Assembly: GCA_963738445.1 (NCBI GenBank)
Contig: CAVTWS010000011.1
Location: 372,001-436,000 of the forward strand
Source of the DNA: CAVTWS01 sp963738445
GTDB lineage: Bacteria > Actinomycetota > Acidimicrobiia > Acidimicrobiales > SHLQ01
Length of the DNA stretch: 64,000 bases
Direction of reading: 5' to 3'
The first letter of the stretch is position 1. The number at the start of each line of letters is the position of its first letter. The translations under genes and the position numbers were made by a program. The notes below the pieces were generated by a model. It searched no databases and had not been told where the DNA came from. It saw nothing but the letters and a program-made list of their open reading frames with translations. Of this stretch, positions 1 through 8,787 are shown piece after piece.

Positions 1-276
1 GCGGTCGCCTCGTCGCCCCCGCCGATCGCCCCGCCCGGCGTCGTCACCGACCCCGCGGGGCTCGTCGCCACGGAACCGGCGGCCACAACGCCCCCAGGAG
101 CGGACCCCGCCGCACCCGGGACGGCACCGCCGCAGCCGCCCGCTCCCGACACGACGTCGCCACCCCCGACCTCGCCGCCGTCGACGTCGCCCCCGACCAC
201 CGCGGCCCCCACCACGGTCCCGCCGACCACGATCCCGCCCACCACCCTGCCCGAATGCGTGGGCAGCTCGTGCTGA
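1..276 (+). CDS. C-terminal fragment of a secreted or membrane protein with Thr/Pro-rich tail (5' end outside window)
   Basis: An open frame runs in from the left edge and stops at TGA 274-276. The visible 91 residues are almost entirely Ala, Pro, Thr and Ser, ending in a short Cys-containing tail (ECVGSSC). This composition is typical of an extracytoplasmic linker or stalk in actinobacteria. The functional domain lies outside the window. The next gene is apbE, whose start overlaps this stop, followed by a ferric-reductase-like membrane protein. An FMN-binding-domain protein would therefore be a reasonable guess for the missing part, but nothing visible proves it. Confidence 0.6.
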   Translation, partial: AVASSPPPIAPPGVVTDPAGLVATEPAATTPPGADPAAPGTAPPQPPAPDTTSPPPTSPPSTSPPTTAAPTTVPPTTIPPTTLPECVGSSC

Positions 277-1271
277 CCCCGACGCTTCGGTGGGCCACCC
301 GCCGATTCCGGGCCATGGGAACCTCAGCCGAGGTGCTGGTGCTGGCCGCCGAACCCGAGCGCCTGGCCGACTGGGTGGTCGACGAGGTGACGCGGTTGGA
401 GGGGTGTTGGACCCGGTTCCGGCCCGAGAGCGAGCTGTCGCGGGTCAACGCGGTCGCCGGCACCGGTCCCGTCTCCGTGTCGCCCACGTTGCTCCTGGCC
501 TTCTCCGCCGCGGCGGAGATGCACGAGCTGACCGGTGGACGGTTCGACCCGACGATCCTGCCTGCGCTGGAGGCGCTCGGATACGACCGCACGTTCACCG
601 AGATCGACCGCCCGGCACGCCGCCCGGGCCCGGTGGCCCCCTCGTCGGGGCGGCGGTCGTCGGAACGGAGGTCGCCCGGGTTCCGGTTCGGCGACGTCGG
701 GATCGACCCCGTTCGTCTCACCGTCACGCTGCCTCCCGGTGCCGCTGTCGACCTCGGCGGGATCGGCAAGGGGCTGGCGGCCGATCTCGTCGTCGACGAA
801 GTCCGGGCTCGGGGCGCGGAATCGGTGTGCCTGTCGCTCGGTGGGGACATCGCGGTGCGGGGCCCGGGACCGGGTGCCGATGCGTGCTGGCCGATCACCG
901 TGCGGGATTCGGCGAGCGGGGAGGCGGTCGTCGTCGAGTTCCCTCTCGTCGACGAGGCGATCGTGCAATCGACCACGGCCCTGCGCCGCTGGACGCGCGG
1001 TGGACGCACGGTCCATCACATCGTCGACCCAGCGTCTGGGGCGTGCACCGACACCGACGTGGCGAGCGCGATCGTCACTGGACCCTCGGCGGCCCGGGCC
1101 GAGTGCGTGGCCAAGGCGGCGATCGTGGCGGGCAGGCGGCGCGGTGTGGCGATGATCGTCGACGCGGGTCTCGACGGCTGGTTGGTCGGACCGACGGGCG
1201 TGGTCACGGCCACGCCGTTGGTGGCAGCCGGCGCGGCGCCGGGGCTGGACTCACGGGTGGAGGCGGGATGA
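255..1271 (+). CDS. apbE: FAD:protein FMN transferase (ApbE family)
   Basis: ApbE proteins transfer FMN from FAD to Thr/Ser residues of redox proteins and act outside the membrane in many bacteria. The sequence has the family landmarks in order: FRAMGT near residue 20, the DPTILPALEALGY region near 95, DLGGIGKGLAAD near 170, GGDIAVRG near 195 and HHIVDP near 255. The 338-residue length is normal. No lipobox is visible, so the protein may be cytoplasmic or its start may differ. ATG 255 overlaps the upstream stop by 22 nt; GTG 270 and ATG 315 are alternatives. The stop overlaps the next ATG (ATGA), so the two are translationally coupled. Their likely joint role is flavinylating an electron-transfer protein. 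Confidence 0.93.
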   Translation: MRGQLVLTPTLRWATRRFRAMGTSAEVLVLAAEPERLADWVVDEVTRLEGCWTRFRPESELSRVNAVAGTGPVSVSPTLLLAFSAAAEMHELTGGRFDPTILPALEALGYDRTFTEIDRPARRPGPVAPSSGRRSSERRSPGFRFGDVGIDPVRLTVTLPPGAAVDLGGIGKGLAADLVVDEVRARGAESVCLSLGGDIAVRGPGPGADACWPITVRDSASGEAVVVEFPLVDEAIVQSTTALRRWTRGGRTVHHIVDPASGACTDTDVASAIVTGPSAARAECVAKAAIVAGRRRGVAMIVDAGLDGWLVGPTGVVTATPLVAAGAAPGLDSRVEAG

Positions 1272-1870
1272 GCGCCGGGGCCGTGGTCGCCGCCTTGGAC
1301 CCGAAGCTCACGTGGTACGTCGCGCGAGCCGGCGGCCTGGTGGCCTGGGCCACGTGCTCGGCGAGCATCCTGTGGGGCCTCGCCCTGTCCACCGGAGCGT
1401 TCCGCCGGATCCGCTCGTCGATGTTGCTGGACCTGCACCGCTATCTCGGGACGCTGACGGTCGTGTTCGCGGTGATCCACCTCGTCGCGCTCTGGCTCGA
1501 CGACTTCGTGGCGTTCGGTCTGGTCGAGATGGCCGTGCCGATGGCGTCATCGTGGCGTCCGGGCGCCGTGGCGTGGGGCGTGGTGGCCGCGTACCTCCTG
1601 CTCGCGATCATGGTGACGTCGTGGGGCATGCGATGGCTCCCGCGCCGAGCCTGGCGGGTTGTGCACCTGTCCGCCTACGGCCTGTTCGCGACGGCGACCG
1701 TGCACGGCTATCAATCGGGAACGGATCGGGTGAACCGTCTGGTGGTCGCCGTCGGGGGAGTGGTCACCGTGGCGATCGTGGTGGCCGTAGCCGGTCGACT
1801 GGTCCGGATCCGTCGGACCCGGCGGGCGCCTCGTCGCGCCGGGGACGCACGGGGCATGCTGGCGCGGTAG
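1268..1870 (+). CDS. Ferric-reductase-like transmembrane domain protein
   Basis: This is a 200-residue integral membrane protein with about five or six predicted helices. Histidines lie in membrane segments, such as LDLHRYLGT, FAVIHLVALW, RVVHLSAYGLF and ATVHGYQSG. That pattern matches the b-type haem-binding Ferric_reduct/YedZ-like fold. A basic Arg-rich C-terminus (about residues 178-200) would face the cytoplasm. The start is coupled to apbE by ATGA. In the family these proteins pass electrons across the membrane, often to a flavinylated partner, which fits the apbE context. The donor and acceptor cannot be deduced here. Confidence 0.82.
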   Translation: MSAGAVVAALDPKLTWYVARAGGLVAWATCSASILWGLALSTGAFRRIRSSMLLDLHRYLGTLTVVFAVIHLVALWLDDFVAFGLVEMAVPMASSWRPGAVAWGVVAAYLLLAIMVTSWGMRWLPRRAWRVVHLSAYGLFATATVHGYQSGTDRVNRLVVAVGGVVTVAIVVAVAGRLVRIRRTRRAPRRAGDARGMLAR

Positions 1871-1899
1871 CCGTCGAGCCGTCACGCAGAGGAGTCGCC

Positions 1900-2292
1900 A
1901 TGTCGGTCGTGAAGATCAACGCCATCGAGGTCCCCGAGGGCATGGGCCCGGAGCTGGAGAAGCGATTCGCGGCCCGTGCGCACGTCGTGGAGTCGATGCC
2001 CGGTTTCGAGAGTTTCGAGCTGCTCCGACCGGTGGCCGGCGAGACGAGGTACTTCGTGTACACGCGATGGGCCGACGAGGCGTCGTTCCAGGCGTGGATC
2101 GGCAGCGAGGGGTTCCGCCACGGCCACGCCCAATCCGGCGGCGGTCAGCCGGCCGGCGGTCACCCTGGTGGGGGTCATCCCGGCGGAGGTCACGGTGACG
2201 GTCACCCGGGCGGCGAGGCCCCGCGACCGGTCGGCGCCGGCGCGACCCTGCTGGAGTTCGAGGTCGTGGAGATGTTGGCCCCCGAGTCCTGA
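1900..2292 (+). CDS. ABM/HmoA-like small monooxygenase with Gly/His-rich insert
   Basis: The 130-residue protein has the ferredoxin-like fold signature of antibiotic-biosynthesis-monooxygenase or haem-degrading (IsdG/HmoA-like) proteins. Landmarks are VVKINAIEVPEG at the start, PGFESFELLRP near 35, YFVYTRWADEASFQAWI near 51-67, the helix end FRHGHA, and the closing strand LLEFEVVE. Between residues about 79 and 106 it carries a low-complexity insert of GGHPG-type repeats with several histidines, inside an otherwise compact fold. The start ATG 1900 has a GA-rich site (gcagaggag) just upstream. Its place beside a ferric-reductase-like protein makes a haem or iron role plausible, but that is inference. 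Confidence 0.8.
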   Translation: MSVVKINAIEVPEGMGPELEKRFAARAHVVESMPGFESFELLRPVAGETRYFVYTRWADEASFQAWIGSEGFRHGHAQSGGGQPAGGHPGGGHPGGGHGDGHPGGEAPRPVGAGATLLEFEVVEMLAPES

Positions 2293-2379
2293 ACCGCGGG
2301 CGCTTCGACTGCGTTCCACCTGCCCGCAGGGGTTTCCGTGGTTGTCCGGCCCGCGGTTGCAAGCAAACGTTCGTCCGTG

Positions 2380-2385
2380 TAGTCT
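2380..2385 (+). promoter_or_regulatory. Leaderless -10 box (TAGTCT) of the HNH/DUF222 gene
   Basis: TAGTCT ends 7 nt before ATG 2393 and no ribosome binding site is present. TTGCAA at 2357-2362 lies exactly 17 nt upstream of the box, giving a complete -35/-10 promoter whose predicted start of transcription falls at the ATG. Confidence 0.6.
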
Positions 2386-2392
2386 CGAACGT

Positions 2393-3641
2393 ATGTTCGA
2401 TCCCTTCGCTCAGTGCACGTCGCTGCACCAATTCGCCGCCGCCGATGCGGCGGCCGCGCGGTGCCGCGAGGTGATCGCCGGGGCCAAGCGTTTGCGGGCA
2501 TGGGCCGACTCCGTGGAGGCCGCGGCACTCGGGCGGCTGCAGGACCTGGCGGGGGCCGACGTGTCCCACCAGTCAGCGCGGGAGTGAGCTGCGTGACCTC
2601 ACCGGGGTGTCGCCGGGCGAGGCTAAGCGGCGCCTCGGGGTGGCCAAGGGCATCCGCAAGCTGCCCGCCGTGCGCGACGCCCTCGAGTCGGGCGACATCA
2701 CCCTGGGGCACGCCCAGGCCCTCACTGAGGCGCCGAAGCCGTCGCCGGCGCCCGCCGCCGAAGCCACCGAGTCGAAGGCGGCGCGCCAGCATCGTCGACG
2801 ACGCGTCAGTCGGCACGGCGACGATTTCGGCATGATTGTCATCCGGGCGGAGCTCACCCCGCTGGCCGGCGATGAGGTGTGGCGCCTGCTGTGTCACATC
2901 GCCCGGAAGCTCTGGCGTACACAGAACTCCGACGCACCGGCCGATCGAGCGCCGACCGATGTGGCGCTTCAGACGCCATCGACCACCTATCGTCAGCTCC
3001 TCGCCGACGCCCTGGTGGAGATGGCGCGACTCGCCGCCAGCGGCAAGGGCAGCGGCATCGTGCCGCATGTGGCGCCGGTCGTGCTGATCGACCTCGACAC
3101 TCTGCTGCACGGCGCCCACGGCGACACGGTGTGCGAGACGACCGAGGGCACCCCGGTGGCGCCGTCTGAGCTCCGTCGCCTGGCGTGTGAAGCCGGGGTG
3201 TTGCCCGCGGTCCTGGGGACCGACGGCCAGGTGCTGGACCTGGGGTTCCGGGCCCGGTTCGCCACACCGGCGCAGAAGCAGGCCCTCGACATCATGTGGG
3301 GCGGCTGCTTCGTGGACGGGTGTGGCGTCGGACCCGACTACACGCACGCCCACCACGTCGTGCCCTACGGGCCACCGTGCGGACCGACCGACCTCATGAA
3401 CCTGGTGCCGCCCTGCAGCGCCCACCACCGGTTGATCCACGACGGCACCCTCACGGTGACCCAACCCGAGCCCGGTCACGTCGTGGTGACGCACCGCGAC
3501 GGCACGGTCACTCATTGCCGAGCCAGACACCCACCTCCGCTCCGAGCACCGCGGCACAGCGGGCCGGGGCGGGGTGCCGCAGCACCGCCCGCTTGTCCGA
3601 CGGATGCGGAAGGCCAGCGGGCCGGCCCCGAAGCGGCGTGA
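2393..3641 (+). CDS. DUF222/13E12-type HNH endonuclease, frameshifted
   Basis: The first 64 codons (2393-2587) encode the start of a DUF222 protein and stop at TGA 2585. In the next frame the protein continues without loss as ELRDLTGVSPGEAKRRLGVA, so one extra base near 2585 splits the gene. The second part holds the family's linker, then the HNH motif AHHVVPYGPPCGPTD...LVPPCSAHHRLIHDG at the C-terminus with paired Cys residues (CFVDGCGV). These genes are abundant in actinobacteria, act on DNA, and are often selfish or of unknown role. The disruption could be a real pseudogene or a sequencing indel. Confidence 0.8.
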
Positions 3642-3687
3642 TCTGCGCCGTCGCGAGCTTCACCTCGAAGCGCCGATCCATCAGCGA

Positions 3688-3727
3688 GGCCGGATCAGTC
3701 AGGCCGGATCAGCGAGGGCCGGATCAG
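3688..3727. repeat. Three tandem 11-bp iterons (GGCCGGATCAG)
   Basis: GGCCGGATCAG occurs at 3688-3698, 3702-3712 and 3717-3727, a spacing of 14-15 bp. The array ends one base from the 3' end of the minus-strand tRNA-Gly. No function is evident. Confidence 0.7.
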
Positions 3728-3799
3728 AGCGGGTGACGGGGATCGAACCCGCATAACCTGCTTGGAAGGCAGGAGCTCTAGCCATTGAGCTACACCCGC
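3728..3799 (-). tRNA. tRNA-Gly (TCC anticodon)
   Basis: The reverse complement folds into a full cloverleaf. The acceptor stem is GCGGGTG/CACCCGC, the D-arm GCTC...GAGC, the anticodon stem CCTGC/GCAGG with loop CTTCCAA (anticodon TCC), and the T-arm contains TTCGATC. The discriminator base is U and CCA is not encoded. Confidence 0.93.
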
Positions 3800-3912
3800 G
3801 GGCAGCTCCAGAGCGTAGCGCCGAGCGTCGCAGGATCGATCCGACGCTGGCCCGCCGAGGCCCATGGCGGTGATCGACGGGCGTGGCCCGGAGGAGCCGA
3901 CGGGGCGACCGA

Positions 3913-3918
3913 TAGAAT
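3913..3918 (+). promoter_or_regulatory. Leaderless -10 box (TAGAAT) of tig
   Basis: TAGAAT ends 10 nt before ATG 3929, and no Shine-Dalgarno sequence separates them. It belongs to the window-wide set of boxes sitting directly in front of start codons. Confidence 0.5.
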
Positions 3919-3928
3919 CCCGGACCGT

Positions 3929-5392
3929 ATGAACAGCACCGTCACCGAGCTCGATGGCAACAAGGTCAAGCTCACCATCGAAGTCGACCAGGGTGTGATC
4001 GACGAAGCCGTCGATGCCGCCTTCAAAGAGATCGCCAAAGAGGTCCGTATCCCGGGCTTCCGGCCCGGCAAGGCACCCCGCCGGGTGCTGGAGGCGCGCA
4101 TCGGTGCCGGGTACGCCCGGGAGCAGGCGTTGCGTGACGCCTTGCCCAACGCGTACGCCCGCGCCGTGGTCGACAACGACGTCGACCCGATCTCCGCCCC
4201 CGATATCGAGGTGACGGCCGGCGCCGAAGGCGGCCCCGTCACCTTCGATGCCGTGGTCGAGATCCGTCCGATCATCCAGCTCGAGGGGTACGGCACCCTC
4301 GTGGTGGAGATCCCCTCGCCCGGTCTGTCCGAGGAGGAGATCGACCAGCACGTCGACCGGCTGCGCAGCCAGTTCGGCGACCTGGCCGAGGTCGACCGCC
4401 CGGCGACCGACGACGACCACGTGACCGTCGACATCGAGGGCACCGTCGACGGTGAACCCGTCCCGGGCCTCACCGCCACCGGATACGACTACCGGGTCGG
4501 CAGCGGCGCCGTGGTGCCCGAGATCGACGAGAACCTGCGGGGCGCCTCGGCCGGCGACGTGATCGAGTTCACCGCCGCCCATCCCGATCCGGAGGAAGAC
4601 GAGGAGCTCGAGTTCCGCATCGAGGTGAAGGCCGTCAAGGAGCTCGTCCTCCCCGATCCCGACGATGAGTTCGCGGCTCTCGCTTCCGAGTTCTCGACCA
4701 TCGCCGAGCTCCGCCAGTCGATCGTCGACCAGTTCGGGCGCATCAAGAAGTTGCAGTCCCAGATGGCGGCCCGGGACAAGATCGCCGAGGCCATCGTCGA
4801 CCTCGTCGCCGACGATGCGCCCCCCGCCATGGTCGGTTCCGAGATGAACGAGCGGCTCCAGGACCTGGGCCAGCGACTCCAGAACCAGGGCATGAACTTC
4901 GAGCAGTACCTGCAGATGACCGGTCGCTCGGCCGAGGCGTTCAGCGAGGAGATCCGCACGTCCGCAGTGCGGTCCGCCAAACTCGACCTCGCCCTGCGCG
5001 CCGTGGCCGACGCCGAGAGCCTGTGGCCGAGCGACGACGACTACCGAGAGGAAGTCGACGCCGCCGCTCAGCAGTCGGGTCAGGACCCGGATGCACTCGC
5101 GGCGCAGTTCGTCGCCAACGGCTTCGAAAAGGGCATCCGCTCCGACATGGCCAAGCGTCGGGCCTTCGATTGGCTCGTGCAGCACGCCGAGATCGCCGAT
5201 CCCGCCGGTACCGTCATTGCCTGGGACGACCTCCAGGTCGAACCCGCCGCCGGCCCGGCTGACGGTGTCGATCCTGACCACGTCGACGACGGCGGCGACG
5301 ACGGCGGCGACGACCCAGAAACCAGCGAACCCGAATCCAGCGAAACCGAATCCAGCGAAACCGACGACAGCAGCGACAGCGCCGCAGAGTGA
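3929..5392 (+). CDS. tig: Trigger factor, ribosome-associated chaperone/prolyl isomerase
   Basis: Trigger factor binds ribosomal protein L23 at the exit tunnel and shields nascent chains. The N-terminal ribosome-binding domain carries the signature VRIPGFRPGKAPRRVLE near residues 33-49. The FKBP-type PPIase domain follows (about 150-245, TDDDHVTVDIEGTVDGEPV...). The helical C-terminal chaperone arms occupy about 260-440. The 487-residue length is longer than usual because of an acidic tail rich in Asp, Glu, Ser and Gly from about residue 445, typical of actinobacteria. Start ATG 3929 is preceded by a TAGAAT box, not a ribosome binding site. clpP follows 10 nt downstream, so the two are probably cotranscribed. 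Confidence 0.96.
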   Translation: MNSTVTELDGNKVKLTIEVDQGVIDEAVDAAFKEIAKEVRIPGFRPGKAPRRVLEARIGAGYAREQALRDALPNAYARAVVDNDVDPISAPDIEVTAGAEGGPVTFDAVVEIRPIIQLEGYGTLVVEIPSPGLSEEEIDQHVDRLRSQFGDLAEVDRPATDDDHVTVDIEGTVDGEPVPGLTATGYDYRVGSGAVVPEIDENLRGASAGDVIEFTAAHPDPEEDEELEFRIEVKAVKELVLPDPDDEFAALASEFSTIAELRQSIVDQFGRIKKLQSQMAARDKIAEAIVDLVADDAPPAMVGSEMNERLQDLGQRLQNQGMNFEQYLQMTGRSAEAFSEEIRTSAVRSAKLDLALRAVADAESLWPSDDDYREEVDAAAQQSGQDPDALAAQFVANGFEKGIRSDMAKRRAFDWLVQHAEIADPAGTVIAWDDLQVEPAAGPADGVDPDHVDDGGDDGGDDPETSEPESSETESSETDDSSDSAAE

Positions 5393-5402
5393 GTGGGACG
5401 AC

Positions 5403-6038
5403 GTGATCCAAGCGCAGAACTATCTGGTCCCGACGGTCGTCGAGCAGACGAACCGGGGGGAGCGAGCCTTCGACCTCTACTCGCGGCTGCTCAAGGAGAA
5501 CATCATCTTCTTGGGTACGCCGATCGACGACACGGTCGCCAACCTCATCTGTGCCCAGCTGCTGCACCTCGAGTCGGAGAACCCGGACCGCGACATCAAC
5601 CTGTACATCAACTCGCCCGGCGGCGACATCAACGCCATGTTCGCCATCTACGACACGATGCAGTACGTCCGCCCCGACATCACCACGATCTGCTTCGGTC
5701 AGGCCGCCTCGGCGGCAGCGGTGCTGCTGGCGGCCGGCAAGAAGGGCAAGCGGCTGGCGCTCCCTCGCTCCCGGATCCTGATCCACCAGCCCTACGCCGG
5801 CGCCCAGGGCCAGGTGTCCGACATCGAGATCGCCTCCCGGGAGATCCAGCGGTTGAAGGCCCAACTCGAGGAGCTGCTGGCCGAACACACCGGCCAGACC
5901 GCCGAGAAGATCGCCATCGACACCGATCGTGACTTCGTCATGACGGCGGAGGAGGCGCGGGTCTACGGCATCATCGACACCGTGATCGAGGCTCGCACGG
6001 CCGTCGACAACACCGGCCCGATCCGCGCGGTCGACTAG
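5403..6038 (+). CDS. clpP: ATP-dependent Clp protease proteolytic subunit
   Basis: ClpP forms the barrel protease fed by ClpX. The 211-residue sequence has the nucleophile motif GQAASAA with Ser near residue 103, the His in SRILIHQPYAG near 128, and the Asp-containing DTDRDF region near 173-177. The NSPGGDI oxyanion strand lies near 70. The start is GTG 5403, because the open frame upstream overlaps tig out of frame and ClpP homology begins here. It follows tig by 10 nt and precedes clpX by 111 nt. Actinobacteria commonly have two clpP copies; only one is in this window. Confidence 0.96.
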   Translation: MIQAQNYLVPTVVEQTNRGERAFDLYSRLLKENIIFLGTPIDDTVANLICAQLLHLESENPDRDINLYINSPGGDINAMFAIYDTMQYVRPDITTICFGQAASAAAVLLAAGKKGKRLALPRSRILIHQPYAGAQGQVSDIEIASREIQRLKAQLEELLAEHTGQTAEKIAIDTDRDFVMTAEEARVYGIIDTVIEARTAVDNTGPIRAVD

Positions 6039-6085
6039 CGTGTCGCTTCCAACCGACTGGCCCGCCGGGGAGATCGATCCCGGTA

Positions 6086-6102
6086 GGGCGACGGAGTCGC
6101 CC
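6086..6102 (+). promoter_or_regulatory. Hairpin in the clpP-clpX intergenic region
   Basis: GGGCGAC-GGA-GTCGCCC is a perfect 7-bp stem with a 3-nt loop in the 111-nt gap between clpP and clpX. It lacks a U-tract, so it may stabilise or attenuate the transcript instead of ending it. Confidence 0.35.
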
Positions 6103-6149
6103 ACGATCACCCTGCTCGCGACTTCCGGGACAGCTGAGGAGTAGAGGGC

Positions 6150-7430
6150 GTGGCCAAGTTCGGCGAGACGGGCGAACTGCTCAAGTGTTCGTTCTGCGGC
6201 AAGTCGCAGAAGCAGGTGAAGAAGCTCATCGCCGGCCCGGGCGTCTACATCTGCGACGAGTGCATCGATCTCTGCAACGAGATCATCGAGGAGGAGCTCT
6301 CCGAGGGCACCGATCCGGGGATCGGCGAGCTCCCGAAACCCCGGGAGATCTTCGCCTTCCTCGACGACTACATCATCGGCCAGGCGCGGGCCAAGATGAT
6401 CGTCGCCGTCGCCGTCTACAACCACTACAAGCGGGTCCAGCACGGCAGCGGCCGCGAGAACGATGTCGAGCTGTCCAAGTCGAACATCTTGCTGATCGGG
6501 CCCACGGGCTGCGGCAAGACCCTCATCGCCCAGACCCTGGCCCGCATGCTCAACGTGCCCTTCGCGATCGCGGACGCCACAGCGCTGACCGAAGCCGGGT
6601 ACGTGGGCGAGGACGTCGAGAACATCCTGCTCAAGCTGATCCAGGCCGCCGACTACGACGTCAAGAAGGCCGAGAGCGGGATCATCTACATCGACGAGAT
6701 CGACAAGATCGCCCGCAAGAGCGAGAACCCGTCGATCACCCGTGACGTGTCCGGCGAGGGTGTGCAGCAGGCTCTGTTGAAGATCCTCGAGGGCACCTCC
6801 GCCTCCGTGCCTCCCCAGGGCGGTCGCAAGCACCCCCACCAGGAGTTCATCCAGATCGACACCACGAACATCCTGTTCATCTGTGGCGGCGCGTTCGCCG
6901 GGCTCGACCAGGTGATCGAGAACCGGGTCGGTCGCAGCGGCACCGGCTTCCTGGCCGACGTCCGTTCCCCGGCCGAGAAGAACCTGGCCGACGTCTACCA
7001 CCAGCTCCAGCCCGAGGACCTCATGGCCTACGGCCTGATCCCCGAGTTCATCGGCCGTCTGCCGGTCATCGGGGCGCTCGACAACCTGACCAGCGAGGAT
7101 CTGGTGCGGGTGCTCGTCGAGCCCAAGAACGCCCTGGTCCGCCAGTACCAGCGGCTGTTCGAGCTCGAAGACGCGGATCTCGAGTTCACCCCGGATGCCC
7201 TGATCGAGGTCGCCGAGATGGCCTTGAAGCGCCGCATCGGTGCTCGCGGCTTGCGTTCACTGCTCGAGGAGGTCCTGCTCGAGGTCATGTACGACCTCCC
7301 GAGCCTCGACGACATCGTGACGTGCCTCGTCGACGGCTCGGTCGTGCGGGGCGAGAAGAAGCCCGAGCTGACCCAAGGCACTCGCACCGCTCGCACCCGT
7401 CCGGTGCCGCCGCGCCGCGCCGCGTCCTGA
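6150..7430 (+). CDS. clpX: ATP-dependent Clp protease ATP-binding subunit ClpX
   Basis: ClpX unfolds substrates and delivers them to ClpP. The 426-residue protein starts with the C4 zinc-binding domain (CSFCGKSQ...YICDECIDLC, residues about 13-50). The AAA+ module follows with Walker A GPTGCGKTLIAQ, Walker B IIYIDEIDKIARK, the sensor region FICGGAFAGLD and the small domain RIGARGLRSLLEE. GTG 6150 is chosen because it lies just after a purine-rich site (gaggagtagaggg) and begins the conserved MAKFGETG. It forms a functional pair with clpP upstream. Confidence 0.97.
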   Translation: MAKFGETGELLKCSFCGKSQKQVKKLIAGPGVYICDECIDLCNEIIEEELSEGTDPGIGELPKPREIFAFLDDYIIGQARAKMIVAVAVYNHYKRVQHGSGRENDVELSKSNILLIGPTGCGKTLIAQTLARMLNVPFAIADATALTEAGYVGEDVENILLKLIQAADYDVKKAESGIIYIDEIDKIARKSENPSITRDVSGEGVQQALLKILEGTSASVPPQGGRKHPHQEFIQIDTTNILFICGGAFAGLDQVIENRVGRSGTGFLADVRSPAEKNLADVYHQLQPEDLMAYGLIPEFIGRLPVIGALDNLTSEDLVRVLVEPKNALVRQYQRLFELEDADLEFTPDALIEVAEMALKRRIGARGLRSLLEEVLLEVMYDLPSLDDIVTCLVDGSVVRGEKKPELTQGTRTARTRPVPPRRAAS

Positions 7431-7443
7431 ACCTCGTCACCGG

Positions 7444-8754
7444 GTGAACTTCCGCGAGGCCCTCGCCTACCTCGATCGTCACGTCAACCTCAAGGCCCGC
7501 GCCGGGTTGGTCGAGGGGCTCAAGCTCGATTCCATGACGCAGCTGGTCGACCGGCTGGCCGACCCCCAGGACGCGTATCGCACGATCCACGTGACCGGCA
7601 CCAACGGCAAGGGCACCGTGGCGCACCTGGCCACCGGGCTGCTGGTGGCCATGGGTCTGCACACCGGCACCTATACGAGCCCCCACATCGCCCACATCAC
7701 CGAACGCATCCGGTCCAACGGTGTGCCGATCCCGGACCAGGAGTTCGCCGACGCCGTGGGCGACATCGCCGGGGTGATCGCCCTCGGCGGCCTCGTGCCC
7801 TCGTACTTCGAGATCGTCACCGCGGCGGCGTTGTCGTGGTTCGCGGAGCGGGCGGTCGACATCGCGGTTGTCGAGGTGGGGCTGCTCGGCCGGTTCGATG
7901 CCACCAACGTGGTGCACGCCGACATCGCGGTCGTGACCTCGGTGGGCAAGGACCACACCGACGGCTCCGGGGACTGGCGGCGGGCGATCGCTCAGGAGAA
8001 GGCCGGGATCATCGAGCGGTCGTCGACCCTGGTGCTCGGTGAGACGGCGCGCGACCTCGTCGACATCTTCCTCGCCGAGCGGCCGGAGCGGGCGCTGCTG
8101 CGGGGCGTCGACTTCGCCTGTGTGGGCAACCAGCCGTCGGTGGGCGGCCGCGTGGTCGACATCCGTACCCCGCGGGGCCTCTATCGAGACATCCCGCTGC
8201 CGCTGTTCGGATCCCATCAGGGCGACAACGCCGCCATCGCCTTGACCGCCGTGGAGGCCCTGTTCGACCAGGCCCTTCCCGATGACGTGCTGGCCGAAGG
8301 GTGGGCTCATCTCGACCTGCCCGGGCGGTTCGAGATCGTGCACCGGCATCCGGTGGCGGTGGTCGACGGCGCCCACAACGCGGATGCCCTGCGTCGACTC
8401 GCCCTCACCATCGACGAGACCTTCGGACCCGTGGGCAAGCGCATTCTGGTGCTCGGGATGCTCTCGCCGCACGATCCGGTCGAGATGCTCGCCGCGCTCA
8501 TGGAGGCCGAGGCCGACATCGAGTTGGTAATCGCCACCGAACCGTCCTCACCCCGGGCCGTGCCTGCCGACATGGTGGCCGAGGCCGTCCGGAGTGTCGG
8601 ACTCGAGGTGGAGATCGTGCCGGACGTCGCCGACGCCTCCGTGCGGGCCGTCGTGCTCGCCGGCGAGGGCGACATCGTGGTGATCACCGGCAGCTTCTAC
8701 CTGGTCGCCGCCGCCCGGGACGCGTTGCTTCGGCTCGGGCCCGAGGAGCGTTGA
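7444..8754 (+). CDS. folC: Folylpolyglutamate synthase / dihydrofolate synthase
   Basis: FolC adds glutamates to folates and in many bacteria also makes dihydrofolate. The Mur-ligase fold shows the ATP-binding loop VTGTNGKGT near residue 51, the folate-loop region TSPHIAHITERIR near 79, EVGLLGRFDATN near 142 and the C-terminal domain signature VVDGAHNADALRR near 305. The start is GTG 7444, 13 nt after clpX. Length (436 aa) is normal. A folP-like gene lies far away at 54.5 kb, so folate genes are dispersed here. Confidence 0.94.
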   Translation: MNFREALAYLDRHVNLKARAGLVEGLKLDSMTQLVDRLADPQDAYRTIHVTGTNGKGTVAHLATGLLVAMGLHTGTYTSPHIAHITERIRSNGVPIPDQEFADAVGDIAGVIALGGLVPSYFEIVTAAALSWFAERAVDIAVVEVGLLGRFDATNVVHADIAVVTSVGKDHTDGSGDWRRAIAQEKAGIIERSSTLVLGETARDLVDIFLAERPERALLRGVDFACVGNQPSVGGRVVDIRTPRGLYRDIPLPLFGSHQGDNAAIALTAVEALFDQALPDDVLAEGWAHLDLPGRFEIVHRHPVAVVDGAHNADALRRLALTIDETFGPVGKRILVLGMLSPHDPVEMLAALMEAEADIELVIATEPSSPRAVPADMVAEAVRSVGLEVEIVPDVADASVRAVVLAGEGDIVVITGSFYLVAAARDALLRLGPEER

Positions 8755-8787
8755 CCGCCGACGCGTCGAACCGAGATCGGCGGCCGA

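Noticed and set aside
2202..3557. 451-codon minus-strand frame over the HNH gene
   Set aside because: Antisense to DUF222/HNH motifs; the plus strand has the conserved residues despite a frameshift.
5214..7001. 595-codon minus-strand open frame over clpP and clpX
   Set aside because: It is a shadow of ClpP/ClpX with Asp/Val/Leu-biased composition and no start signal.
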